Assembly: GCA_017569305.1 (NCBI GenBank)
Contig: CP069418.1
Location: 496,001 to 560,000 of the forward strand
DNA length: 64,000 bases
Reading direction: 5' to 3'
DNA from: Clostridiales bacterium FE2011
GTDB taxonomy: Bacteria; Bacillota; Clostridia; Christensenellales; Aristaeellaceae
This document shows positions 1 to 7,900 of this stretch, one piece after another (position 1 is the stretch's first letter; each line of letters starts with the position of its first letter). The position numbers and the translations under genes were made by a program. The notes under the pieces are model-generated. The model had not been told where the DNA came from, made no database searches, and saw only the letters and a program-made list of their open reading frames with translations.

Positions 1-3
1 TAT

Positions 4-189
4 TTAATTGTTAAATGTTATCTCATCTTTTGTATAACCAAATACAGCATCACAATACTGGCAGATCTTCTCTCTGACTGCTACACGATCCACAATTCGT
101 CTAGCCGCAAGCTGGAAGAAACGCCACCATATAATGAATAAATGATATATCAACTCTTTTCTCATCTTTATGATCGTTTCATTATCCAC
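4..189 (-). pseudogene. Truncated paralogue fragment of the neighbouring secreted protein
   Basis: This 61-codon frame ends in a segment (VREKICQYCDAVFGYTKDEI) that matches residues 37-57 of the intact 300-residue protein upstream (IREKIYRCIQTELGYTKEDL). It then stops after FNN, exactly where the intact copy continues. The first 35 residues (with IIWWRFFQLAARR) do not match. The simplest reading is a decayed or 3'-interrupted tandem duplicate, the last member of the agr-linked string. The window edge hides what follows, so a frameshift rather than a true end cannot be excluded. Confidence 0.5.
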
Positions 190-295
190 TCATTTTCAAT
201 CATTACAAATCCAAGTTCTGTAATATGCTTTTGAAAAACTGGAATGATTTATTTAATTTGCTGGCCGCTCTTTTTCCATAAAGCTCTATCATTTT

Positions 296-1198
296 TTATT
301 TCCAAAGGATAATTGCTGTAAACCCGTAATCCTCTACAGGCGGCGTATCCAAATAAATATCTCCAACCTGCTCGCCTGTTAATGCATCAATACGAACGCT
401 AAGAGCGCAAGGAATATTTCTGCCAAAGACTTTTTTTTCTTCTGATCTCATGTCTCTGATTCGCTTTGAATCAGTCTCCGTGTATCCTTCGTGAAGCCAT
501 CCAGCTTTTTGAAACTCTGCATTGCTTGCAACTGTATAAATAAATTGATATACAGGATGATCCATATCTGAAGGAATATGAACTACCTCGCATATAATCC
601 CAATGTGTTTTGTCATTTCTGTTGTCCAACCATCTATTTTTTCAATATAATTGATACTCTGTTGCACAGCTTTTTCATAGGTAATACAGTTTTCATCCGG
701 TAAAACAATATCATGCCGCAAAAAATCCAGAATCGGATTATACTCATGCAAACGATCAAATTGTTTTTGTTCTTCCTCAGGAATGCAGTCCAGTTTTGAC
801 ACCCATAATTGTTTAAGTTTATATACATCTTTATAGTTAAACATGCTCTTTCGTATTTCCTGATTAAGCCATTCAAACATTGAAACAGTAGTCGGTGCTT
901 CGATTGATTTTAGTTTTCCATCTGCATTCATTTTACCTGTCACTAAACCATTTGTCATTTCTTCAGGGTTTTTCACGATGAAGCTAAATTCCCAACTGCC
1001 ATCATCATTATTGATAAGATTATTGAGAATCAGATCTTCCTTTGTATATCCCAATTCTGTTTGAATACACCGATAGATCTTTTCTCGAATTCCTGTACCG
1101 TTATTATCCGCCGCATGACTGAAGATAGGGATTAATAGGGTCAAGCAATAAAGCAAGACACATAAAACCATCCGGAAAAATTTTTTTGATAAATACAT
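296..1198 (-). CDS. Secreted protein of unknown function (300 aa)
   Basis: I do not recognise a named family. The N-terminus (residues 1-29) is a clear signal peptide: basic start, hydrophobic stretch VLCVLLYCLTLLIPIF, and a likely cut after SHA. The mature part is mixed alpha/beta with many Trp and Tyr, and its end (SVRIDALTGEQVGDIYLD) resembles the strand-turn pattern of PepSY-type domains. Its start has a good ribosome site (AGAGGTG) 8 bases upstream. It lies downstream of agrD and the small peptidoglycan-binding gene on the same strand, with a terminator-like hairpin between. A decayed paralogue follows it. A role as agr-linked secreted cargo is inference only. Confidence 0.75.
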   Translation of the reverse strand: MYLSKKFFRMVLCVLLYCLTLLIPIFSHAADNNGTGIREKIYRCIQTELGYTKEDLILNNLINNDDGSWEFSFIVKNPEEMTNGLVTGKMNADGKLKSIEAPTTVSMFEWLNQEIRKSMFNYKDVYKLKQLWVSKLDCIPEEEQKQFDRLHEYNPILDFLRHDIVLPDENCITYEKAVQQSINYIEKIDGWTTEMTKHIGIICEVVHIPSDMDHPVYQFIYTVASNAEFQKAGWLHEGYTETDSKRIRDMRSEEKKVFGRNIPCALSVRIDALTGEQVGDIYLDTPPVEDYGFTAIILWK

Positions 1199-1235
1199 AG
1201 CTTATCACCTCTTTGGATATCGAAATTATAGAAAC

Positions 1236-1272
1236 AACTCCATATGCATACCAAATAGCATGCATATGGAGC
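1236..1272 (-). terminator. Rho-independent terminator after the peptidoglycan-binding gene
   Basis: A perfect 12-bp inverted repeat CTCCATATGCAT/ATGCATATGGAG with a 10-base loop sits 13 bases past the stop codon at 1285. On the minus strand it is followed by TTGTTTCT. The T run is imperfect, so partial read-through into the next gene is possible. Confidence 0.6.
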
Positions 1273-1284
1273 AAGTTCACTTAC

Positions 1285-1623
1285 TTAATACCGCTCCGGA
1301 TCATAAAACAATGTGCTCTTTGTTTGGTTCCCCGCAATTCCGTCAATATCAAGATCTTTAAACTCCTGGTACGCCCATACACCGTCAAAAGTCAAGCTTC
1401 CGTAAATACCGTCAGGAGCACCACAATATCCATAACCGGTATTATTGATGTCTCCCTGAAGATTTTTTACATAGGGCTTGAGTGACGGACTGTTTTTCGA
1501 TCCGCAGCCTCTCCGCAATACATTTTTATGATACCTCTGTGACCAGGTTTCACCTAAAGCGATACTGGAAAAAATCATCATAATAGCCATCACAAGAGCA
1601 AAAACCTTAATCTTCTTATTCAT
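1285..1623 (-). CDS. Small secreted peptidoglycan-binding-like protein
   Basis: A 112-residue exported protein. The start at MNKKIKVF is chosen because AAAGGA precedes it at normal spacing; longer in-frame starts add an implausible hydrophilic leader before the signal peptide (VFALVMAIMMIFSSIALG). The mature part holds one PG_binding_1-like unit: NLQGDIN, then PDGIYGSLTFDGVWAYQEF, then DIDGIAGNQT, the usual order for this cell-wall-binding fold. A Cys pair (RGCG, YGYCG) may form a disulfide. It has no catalytic domain. It follows agrD and a structured leader on the same strand, so co-transcription with the agr genes is plausible. Family assignment is by motif pattern only. Confidence 0.75.
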   Translation of the reverse strand: MNKKIKVFALVMAIMMIFSSIALGETWSQRYHKNVLRRGCGSKNSPSLKPYVKNLQGDINNTGYGYCGAPDGIYGSLTFDGVWAYQEFKDLDIDGIAGNQTKSTLFYDPERY

Positions 1624-1690
1624 ATTCTTTTTTCCTTTCATAATTGACTCTATCTCTTGATATTTTTCGGGATTAGGTATAATGTATTTA

Positions 1691-1753
1691 TGTTCCCACA
1701 CAACTATCACCGTTTTTACGGTGAATGCTTCGCCGGCATTGTTTGCGGGAACA
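1691..1753 (-). other. Three-way-junction inverted repeat in the leader of the peptidoglycan-binding gene
   Basis: The outer stem TGTTCCC/GGGAACA (extended by CGCAAAC pairing with GTTGTG, one bulge) encloses two hairpins placed back to back: AATGC-7 nt-GCATT and TCACCGT-AAAA-ACGGTGA. Only about two junction bases are unpaired. It lies 67 bases upstream of the downstream start codon and overlaps a 24-codon frame. On the plus strand it is followed by ATTTTTATTTT. It could be a structured RNA leader, a terminator or a folded DNA element; I cannot assign it to a known class. Confidence 0.6.
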
Positions 1754-1790
1754 TTTTTATTTTACCGGGATTGCGAATACGTACACGCAT
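1716..1790 (-). CDS. Possible 24-residue basic peptide
   Basis: ATG with an ideal ribosome site (AAAGGAG, 7-base spacing) opens a 24-codon frame, MRVRIRNPGKIKMFPQTMPA plus KHSP, then TAA. The peptide is strongly basic, with no signal peptide. The second half is encoded inside the three-way-junction repeat at 1691-1753, so the frame may be incidental or may act as a leader peptide that changes the fold when translated. An overlapping 13-codon frame (MKKCVYVFAIPVK) starts too close to the same ribosome site. It lies between agrD and the peptidoglycan-binding gene. Confidence 0.3.
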   Translation of the reverse strand: MRVRIRNPGKIKMFPQTMPAKHSP

Positions 1791-1816
1791 TTTTTCATCT
1801 CCTTTCCCCTTCTTTT

Positions 1817-1847
1817 GTATATAACCGGAACCTTCGCTCCGTTATAC
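1817..1847. other. Imperfect hairpin just after agrD
   Basis: On the minus strand GTATAACGGA and TCCGGTTATATAC pair with two bulges around GCGAAGGT, about 25 bases after the agrD stop. No T run follows, so it looks more like an mRNA-end stabiliser or processing site than a terminator. Confidence 0.35.
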
Positions 1848-1871
1848 CCAATTACATCCTTGGTATAACAA

Positions 1872-2024
1872 TTACCATTCTTTTTTTCTTAACATTTCTT
1901 CCGGCACCTTAGGCTGATAAAGCCAGACACTGCATGCACGTGCAGCAGAGATGCGTCCCAATACTACTGCCAGAGTCGAAATTATGCCACCACAGTAAAC
2001 CAGGAATTTTGTAATTTTGTTCAT
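1872..2024 (-). CDS. agrD: AgrD-type cyclic autoinducing peptide precursor (50 aa)
   Basis: This short gene encodes the precursor of a cyclic thiolactone quorum-sensing peptide. It has three parts: an amphipathic basic N-terminal helix (MNKITKFLVYCGGIISTLAV), a core with the ring cysteine Cys31 (ARACSVWLYQ), and the acidic C-terminal recognition tail PKVPEEM typical of clostridial AgrD peptides, ending RKKEW. The ring probably uses Cys31 with SVWL or SVWLY, giving a five- or six-member residue ring; the exact cut is not visible. AGGAGG lies 9 bases before the ATG. It sits 83 bases downstream of agrB, the protease that would process it, as in known agr loci. Confidence 0.9.
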   Translation of the reverse strand: MNKITKFLVYCGGIISTLAVVLGRISAARACSVWLYQPKVPEEMLRKKEW

Positions 2025-2107
2025 AATGTTTTTTCCTCCTTTTTAGGTTGCCTTTTTCCTATACCATCTGTTATTTGAATTGGCATCTTTGCTTATTGTC
2101 CATACAT

Positions 2108-2716
2108 TCATAGATTGTCTTCCTTTGCTTTTCTATGTTCGATGATCAACGTAATTGAAACCGCCATCATTCCGCAATCCAAAGAGAAAGCGTACTTTGG
2201 GGCACCTCTCATAATCACTAAAGATAAAGCTATCAGGCATAAAATCATAATTCGGCTTTCCTTTTTCAACATGTTTCTTTGCCGTTTTCCCAGTGGCTTT
2301 TTTTCTACACCGACAGGTGCCAGAAAGAATACTGTCAAGCCGGAAAACACTGTAAGAATCACTGACAATCTGCTCATAATCTCCATCGGAATAATAGCTG
2401 CCAGAGTCCTATAAATCAGGTAAATACCCACCGTGCCGACAATACAACCATAGTGACTGTTTGCATGGTATCCCCCTACTGTAGATTTCAACATGGCGAA
2501 TGTCACCATAAAGCAAATCGTACAACCCAGATAATCTGTCACGATTCCAATCAACGAGATGATGAATGTGATAAGCAAAGTTGAAACAAGAATCTCATAA
2601 CAATAATCATAAATCTCTCTTTCCTTCTCATCGATCACCCCGTGTGAGATATAAAAGGATGATATCCTTTTCGCCTGTTCTTCAATCACTTTCATCACCT
2701 GCGAAGAAGATATCAT
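2108..2716 (-). CDS. agrB: AgrB-type accessory gene regulator protease
   Basis: An integral membrane cysteine endopeptidase that trims the C-terminal tail of AgrD and forms the thiolactone. The catalytic pair is visible in the family pattern: His84 in GGYHA and Cys91 in HYGC. About five hydrophobic segments follow the cytoplasmic N-terminus, and the length of 202 residues is normal. The start may be Met1 or Met8; neither has a strong ribosome site. The gene follows agrC by 63 bases and precedes agrD. A TATAAT (about 2726-2731) lies in the gap, so agrB-agrD may also have its own promoter. Confidence 0.93.
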   Translation of the reverse strand: MISSSQVMKVIEEQAKRISSFYISHGVIDEKEREIYDYCYEILVSTLLITFIISLIGIVTDYLGCTICFMVTFAMLKSTVGGYHANSHYGCIVGTVGIYLIYRTLAAIIPMEIMSRLSVILTVFSGLTVFFLAPVGVEKKPLGKRQRNMLKKESRIMILCLIALSLVIMRGAPKYAFSLDCGMMAVSITLIIEHRKAKEDNL

Positions 2717-2779
2717 CCAACTCGATTATAATCAATTACCTGAACAAAAGTGGTTGCTTTCGCATCAACTTCGGTTCAA

Positions 2780-4078
2780 TCAGGCATCCTGCAAGAAAAC
2801 ATATGCGATAAATTCTCCATTTTCATAGCTAAAAGTACAATTCCCCTGGTATCTGTCAGTTATTTCTCGAATGCTTTTCAGTCCAAATCCATGTAATTCT
2901 TTAAGCTCTTTGGTTGTATGGATTGTGTTTTCATCAATGATTGTCGTTTCCACAGCTGCATTTTTTACGGTGATACTCAGCCATCTTTCCTGTTGCATCA
3001 TCGTCAGTGAAACAAATCTGTCTTCGCCTTTTACCTTATTGTTTGCCTCAATTGCGTTATCCAGCAGATTCCCCAGAAGAATGCAAAGATCCATCGGATC
3101 AAAAGTGCATCCAGGAGAATAATGCACAGACTCACTATATCTGATTCCATACAGTTCCATTTTTTGTTTTTTCGAAAAAATGAGCGCATCTACCGATTCT
3201 ATTCCGGTCACAGTCATTGGTGAAGCCGCAAATATTTTCCCGGCAATACTTTCTATAATCTCCCTTGTCCTGTTCGGTTCTGACTTTATAGCCTCAGTTA
3301 ATGCAAACATCTGGTTCTTAAGATCATGCATAGTCTTATTGCTGATCTGTTGACGTTCTGTCAGTTCTCGATAATAAGACATTTTTTCCTCAGTTAGTTG
3401 CTGTTCAAGAAAAAATCTGTTTTTCTCTCTCTCCTCTTTCTGTTGATGTTCAATGAGCAAGAACAGCGCAACATTAGTTAAAGCAAGCAGAATCACAGCA
3501 CATGTGGCTGATAACGTTTTGTCTGATGGACCTTCTGAAAAACTATAGGCAGCCATGGGACAAGCCATCAAAAAAGTTGCTACAGGGAGCATAAGCAATG
3601 GCCACATCAGATAGCCAGGTATTTTTTCTCCAAAGGATGGAACCATATACTGTATTATTTTTAGTAATGAGAACATGACCATTCTGGAAATCATAATTGC
3701 ACCAGCACTGAACAGAATCATATTCATTCCCTCATTCAGTGGAATGCCGGTCAATGTTGTCATCAATAAGCCTGTGAGCAATTCAGATATTGCAATTAAT
3801 ATAAAAAGAAGAGGTATAAATATGAGACGTTTTATCCACGACAAATTGTAAAATAGTGAGATAAAAAAAATAGACAAGATGGTGGCAATCATCGTTGGAT
3901 ATTCTCCGTCCATAGTAAAATATGGAATCATTCTGAGCAAAGCCAAAGACACACATACGACAATCAACACTTTACGAGATTTGGATTTTTCTCCTGATAT
4001 AAACCTGAAATAAGAGACAGCTATTAGTTCTTCAAGTACATTACCCACCAGATCTATAATATACAGCAACCATATCAT
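2780..4078 (-). CDS. agrC: AgrC-type sensor histidine kinase (GHKL)
   Basis: The membrane receptor kinase expected to sense the mature cyclic peptide. Residues 1-210 form about six or seven transmembrane helices. A coiled linker (211-245) leads to the phosphoacceptor segment TMHDLKNQ with His251, the N-box GNLLDNAIEAN (336-346) and the G-box HGFGLKSI (396-403), the layout of the HPK10/AgrC group with GHKL ATPase. Length 432 is typical. The start overlaps the agrA stop by four bases (ATGA), which implies translational coupling. The receptor half is the variable part in this family and sets peptide specificity. Confidence 0.93.
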   Translation of the reverse strand: MIWLLYIIDLVGNVLEELIAVSYFRFISGEKSKSRKVLIVVCVSLALLRMIPYFTMDGEYPTMIATILSIFFISLFYNLSWIKRLIFIPLLFILIAISELLTGLLMTTLTGIPLNEGMNMILFSAGAIMISRMVMFSLLKIIQYMVPSFGEKIPGYLMWPLLMLPVATFLMACPMAAYSFSEGPSDKTLSATCAVILLALTNVALFLLIEHQQKEEREKNRFFLEQQLTEEKMSYYRELTERQQISNKTMHDLKNQMFALTEAIKSEPNRTREIIESIAGKIFAASPMTVTGIESVDALIFSKKQKMELYGIRYSESVHYSPGCTFDPMDLCILLGNLLDNAIEANNKVKGEDRFVSLTMMQQERWLSITVKNAAVETTIIDENTIHTTKELKELHGFGLKSIREITDRYQGNCTFSYENGEFIAYVFLQDA

Positions 4079-4782
4079 ACCATTTTCCCCGCAATATACA
4101 TGTTAAATTCTCTCATCATTACTGTATAAAGTCGTCTGCTGATCGGCACCTCACTTCCATCACTCATTGTCACTTCTGTTTTGCTGAATCCTGATATTAA
4201 TCCCATGTTCACGATATATCCCTGGTGGCATTGAACAAATCCATAGGGTTTCAATTTCTGATACTCGTCATTCAACTTACCAATGCATTCATAGTCTGTC
4301 TTTTCTGTGTGTACTTTTATATGTCGATGGTATGCTTCGAGATAAAGTATGTCGCTGTATTTTATGACATAGGTTTTATCTCCTGATTTTATTACATATT
4401 GTTTATGTCGGTTACGCCATAAACGTAGAGCTCGTTCAAAATCCTTCCTGAATTCCTTATCCTGAACTGGTTTGACAAGAAATTGAAATGCGTTCTGTCT
4501 GAACGCATCAGAAACATAGTTTATATGGCTAGTGACAAAGATGACAATTACATCTCTCCGAAGCTTACGAAGCTTTTTCCCGGTTTCAATGCCTGTTATT
4601 CCTTCCATCTCTATATCCAGAAAAACAATATCCCAGATAAATTTTTCCTCGTTTGACATTATTAGTTCTTCGCCAGAAGAAAACTCCTTGATATTCAGTT
4701 TTTCCTTCGCATTGTATGGCGTCAGCATGTCCCTCAATTGTGACCGATCTTCCGGATTGTCATCACAAATTGCAATATTCAT
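4075..4782 (-). CDS. agrA: AgrA-type LytTR response regulator
   Basis: A two-component response regulator acting as transcription factor for the agr circuit. From the chosen start (MNIAICDDNP) residues 1-120 are a receiver domain with acidic pocket D7/D8, phosphoacceptor D56 (VFLDIEM) and Lys in VKPV. Residues about 135-235 are a LytTR DNA-binding domain (YLEAYHRHIKVHT, FVQCHQGYIVN). An upstream in-frame ATG at 4824 overlaps a TATAAT box (4823-4828), so it is unlikely to be translated. GGAAGGA lies upstream of the two later ATGs; the one at 4782 fits receiver domains best. It is first in the agrACBD order. Confidence 0.9.
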   Translation of the reverse strand: MNIAICDDNPEDRSQLRDMLTPYNAKEKLNIKEFSSGEELIMSNEEKFIWDIVFLDIEMEGITGIETGKKLRKLRRDVIVIFVTSHINYVSDAFRQNAFQFLVKPVQDKEFRKDFERALRLWRNRHKQYVIKSGDKTYVIKYSDILYLEAYHRHIKVHTEKTDYECIGKLNDEYQKLKPYGFVQCHQGYIVNMGLISGFSKTEVTMSDGSEVPISRRLYTVMMREFNMYIAGKMV

Positions 4783-4822
4783 ATGATTTCGATACATTCC
4801 TTCCCACAACCATATTTTTCCC

Positions 4823-4851
4823 ATTATATAGACGTTTCAATTACTCTTTTT
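4823..4851 (-). promoter_or_regulatory. Candidate promoter of the agr operon
   Basis: The -10 is TATAAT (4823-4828 on the minus strand). The -35 position is poor (AAAAAG at 17-base spacing), as expected for an activator-dependent promoter. AT-rich DNA extends upstream to the terminator at 4908. The box overlaps an ATG sometimes taken as the agrA start. Confidence 0.4.
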
Positions 4852-4907
4852 AATCTGTTTATTGGTGTTTTTATATTGTATTAATTTTTTTGTATTTCAA
4901 CTATATA

Positions 4908-4945
4908 AAACAGAACGGCTGCTCTTCGGAGCAGCCGTTCTGTTT
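4908..4945. terminator. Strong bidirectional-type terminator
   Basis: A 17-bp perfect stem (arm AAACAGAACGGCTGCTC) with a TTCG loop lies just past the stop of the large repeat protein. It ends that minus-strand operon and isolates it from the agr promoter region. Confidence 0.9.
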
Positions 4946-4957
4946 GGTTGATATTGC

Positions 4958-7900
4958 TTAGTCGTCGTCGCTGTAGCTGGCAACCCACTTCTGGGTTTTG
5001 CCCTCTCCGACGCCGGCGGGATAAACGCCGTTCTTCCGGCAGATAAAGCCGATATCAGCATTATAGTTAGCCTTATCGCTTTCCACCTGGATCTCAACGG
5101 ATTCGCAGATTTCCCTGTCATCCTCTTCCAGTACGGAGGAGATCATCGGGATATCTGTCCGGTGCTTTGTCGGTTTGACTTCAGCGGGAGCGGTCACCTG
5201 CAGCGTGTAGGAAGCCGGATACAGATCGTCAAAGCGGTAGAAGCCGTACTGATCTGTTACCGTTTCTGCCACGGCCGTGCCGTCGCGCATCAGAACAATC
5301 TTCACGTTCGGAATGCCGGGTTCATTCATTCCCTGCAGTCCGTCTCCGTCCAGATCAACCCAGCACAGGTCGCCCATCCGTCCGGGCAGGACGCATCCGA
5401 TATCCATCTTCATCTGATCCTGAGCCATCTTCAGGTCAATCATGTCGGAAGTGCCCTTCCGGTTCACGGTATCCGTGATCACGGAAATCTGGTCTCCGCT
5501 CAGCCGGTGATCATTGGGTTCAATGATGACGCAGCCTTCCGGTACCGTCACGTCCAGCTGATAGCTGCCGGGCATCAGCTTGTCAAAGCGGTATGAGCCG
5601 TTTTCGCCGGTGGTCACAGTCTTCAGGACTTCTCCGTGCTCATCCAGCAGGGAGACAGCCGTACCGCCCAGTGTTTCCATTGTGCCGTTTCCGCGGTCAA
5701 TCCAGGCAGTACCGCCGATGGATGTGTAGCGGACAATACCCAGCAGCAGGCCGCTGCGTTCCTCGTCTTCCGCCAGGGTGATACCGGAAAGCACCAGCTT
5801 GCCGTTTTCCTCACGGAAATCACTGCTGCCTTCCTTCGGCGCGATGGTCTGTTCATCCAGCGTGTAGGAAAGGGTAAAGTTGCCGGGGATCATACCGGAG
5901 GTGGCAAAGCGTCCCTCTTCATCCGTACGCAGGATATCAAAGACCTTGCCGTTCTTATCATCGGTTACGGTGATTTCATAGCCGGCGGGTGTCTGTTCGT
6001 CAGGATCAAACAGTCCGTTGTTGTTTTCATCCAGCCAGAACTGTCCGCTCAGGGACGCGGGCATCACAATACCCAGCAGCTGATTGCTCCAGACAGCGCC
6101 CATGATCACGGGCAGCTGGACAGACTGGGTGTCCTTGCCGGCAATCAGCGGCAGGTCCAGGTTATCCGTACGGCTCAGCACATACTGTGCCGGGGCGCTC
6201 ACGGTCAGCGTATAGGTATCCGGGCGCAGGTCGTTCAACTGGAAAGCGCCGTCCTCACCGGTGGTGGCGGTAATCTCTTCCAGTTCACTGCGGGAGGGAG
6301 TCAGGGTGACGGTGATGCCGCCGGCGGATTCTTCATCGACTCCGCAGTCGCCGTCTCCGTCATGATCCATCCATGCCTTGCCTTCAATCCGTCCGAGGGT
6401 CAGGGCGCCGCATACCGGGCCTTCCACCTCGTCGCCGGACTTCATGCTGAAGGATGCGCTGGTACCGGTTCCGTCACCGGTAATGGTATTGCCGCCGGCA
6501 GTGGTCCGTGCGAATACTGCATGCTCAGGCAGCACGTATTCCAGCGTATAGCTGCCGGGCATCACAGCGTCAAACAGGTAATTACCGTCCTCACCGATCA
6601 CGGTGCTGAAGGCTTCGCCTTCCTCGCCCATCAGGCGGACGGTCACACCGGTCAGGCCGTTTTCATCCGCGTCCCGGACGCCGTTGTCGTTCCGGTCCGC
6701 AAAGACGCTGCCCCTGACAGTGCCGGGCTTGATCAAACCGATATCCATCCCGGACCGTTTTTCGCCCAGGCCCAGGGTGAAGTTTTCAGAATAACCTTCT
6801 CCGTTCGTCTTGTTCAGGATCACGTTGCCCTCGCCCAGGCGGGTAAAGGCATATTCCTTCAGCTGCGGGAAGCTGCTGTTGTTCACGCTCAGGCTGTACG
6901 TTCCGGGCGGGACGTCCTTCAGTTCAAACTTACCCTTCACGCTGGTTTTGTCCTGGGCCACGACGTTTCCATCCGCATCCAGGAGCTTCACCATGTAGCC
7001 GGTCACAATCTTTTCCTTCCCGTTCATGTCGCCGGAGAAGTCGTTGTCCATATAGACATAACCGGTAACAGTTGCCGGGTAGATAACGCCGACGTTCATC
7101 TCGCGCTGCTGGGAGTTGGCCAGTTCAAAGTTCTGCCAGAAGTTTTCCCGTCTGCCCGGCCTGGACGCGAAATGGTTGCCCAGCGGATCGCTGACGGTCC
7201 TGGTAAAGTCGCTTCCGTCGTCCGGCAGGAGCGCCCGCATCTTATAGGTGTTGGCGCGCAGGCCGCTCAGCACATAGGTGCCGTCCTCACCGGAATAGGT
7301 CACGGCCGCTTCCTCATCCTTGGCCTGCTTGATCGCGGTAACCTTAACGCCGGCCATGGGCAGATCGCCCTCGTCATAAATGCCGTTATAGTTGGCATCC
7401 TGGAAACAGATACCGGAGATGATGCCGGACCAGGTAAAGCCGATATACTGCTTTTCCTTGCTTTCCTTATCATTCAGGTCAAGCCTGTGAAAATAGCTGG
7501 TCACGCCATCTTTGGCAATCACAGTCTTCTTGCCGTTACGGGAAGCCGCCCGCGTAAACATCATGCCTTCCGGCGTATACGCCCGCAGCTTATAGGCGGC
7601 AGGCTGTACCCGGTCGATATAGAAGTTACCGTTCTCGTCGGAAACAGTCTCATAATGCAGGCCGTTCTTTTCGCCGTCCAGCTCGATCTTGACGCCCGGC
7701 AGCACCGCTTCACCGTCTGAGAACAGGCCGTCCACCTGTGTCTCAAACCAGCAGGTACCGCTGACGTGCAGGCACTTGCCCAGGGAGATTCCCGGGGTGG
7801 CAACACTGCCTGCGCCGACGCTGAAGACGTCGCTCATGGCTTCACCGTCAATCGTAAAGTCAAACAGGCTGGCATACGCCTCGTGTTCACGGCTCTTCTT

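Noticed and set aside
1691..1753. The three-way junction as a hammerhead ribozyme or c-di-GMP riboswitch
   Set aside because: The hammerhead core (CTGATGA, GAAA) and the GEMM conserved bases are absent.
2717..2779. LytTR direct repeats controlling agrB
   Set aside because: Two GTT-containing motifs occur 24 bases apart, but they match the consensus poorly and at the wrong spacing.
5636..7720. A 694-codon open frame antisense to the surface-repeat gene
   Set aside because: It mirrors the codon bias of the minus-strand repeat gene, has no ribosome site and no protein-like domains. The repeat gene has a signal peptide and regular repeats.
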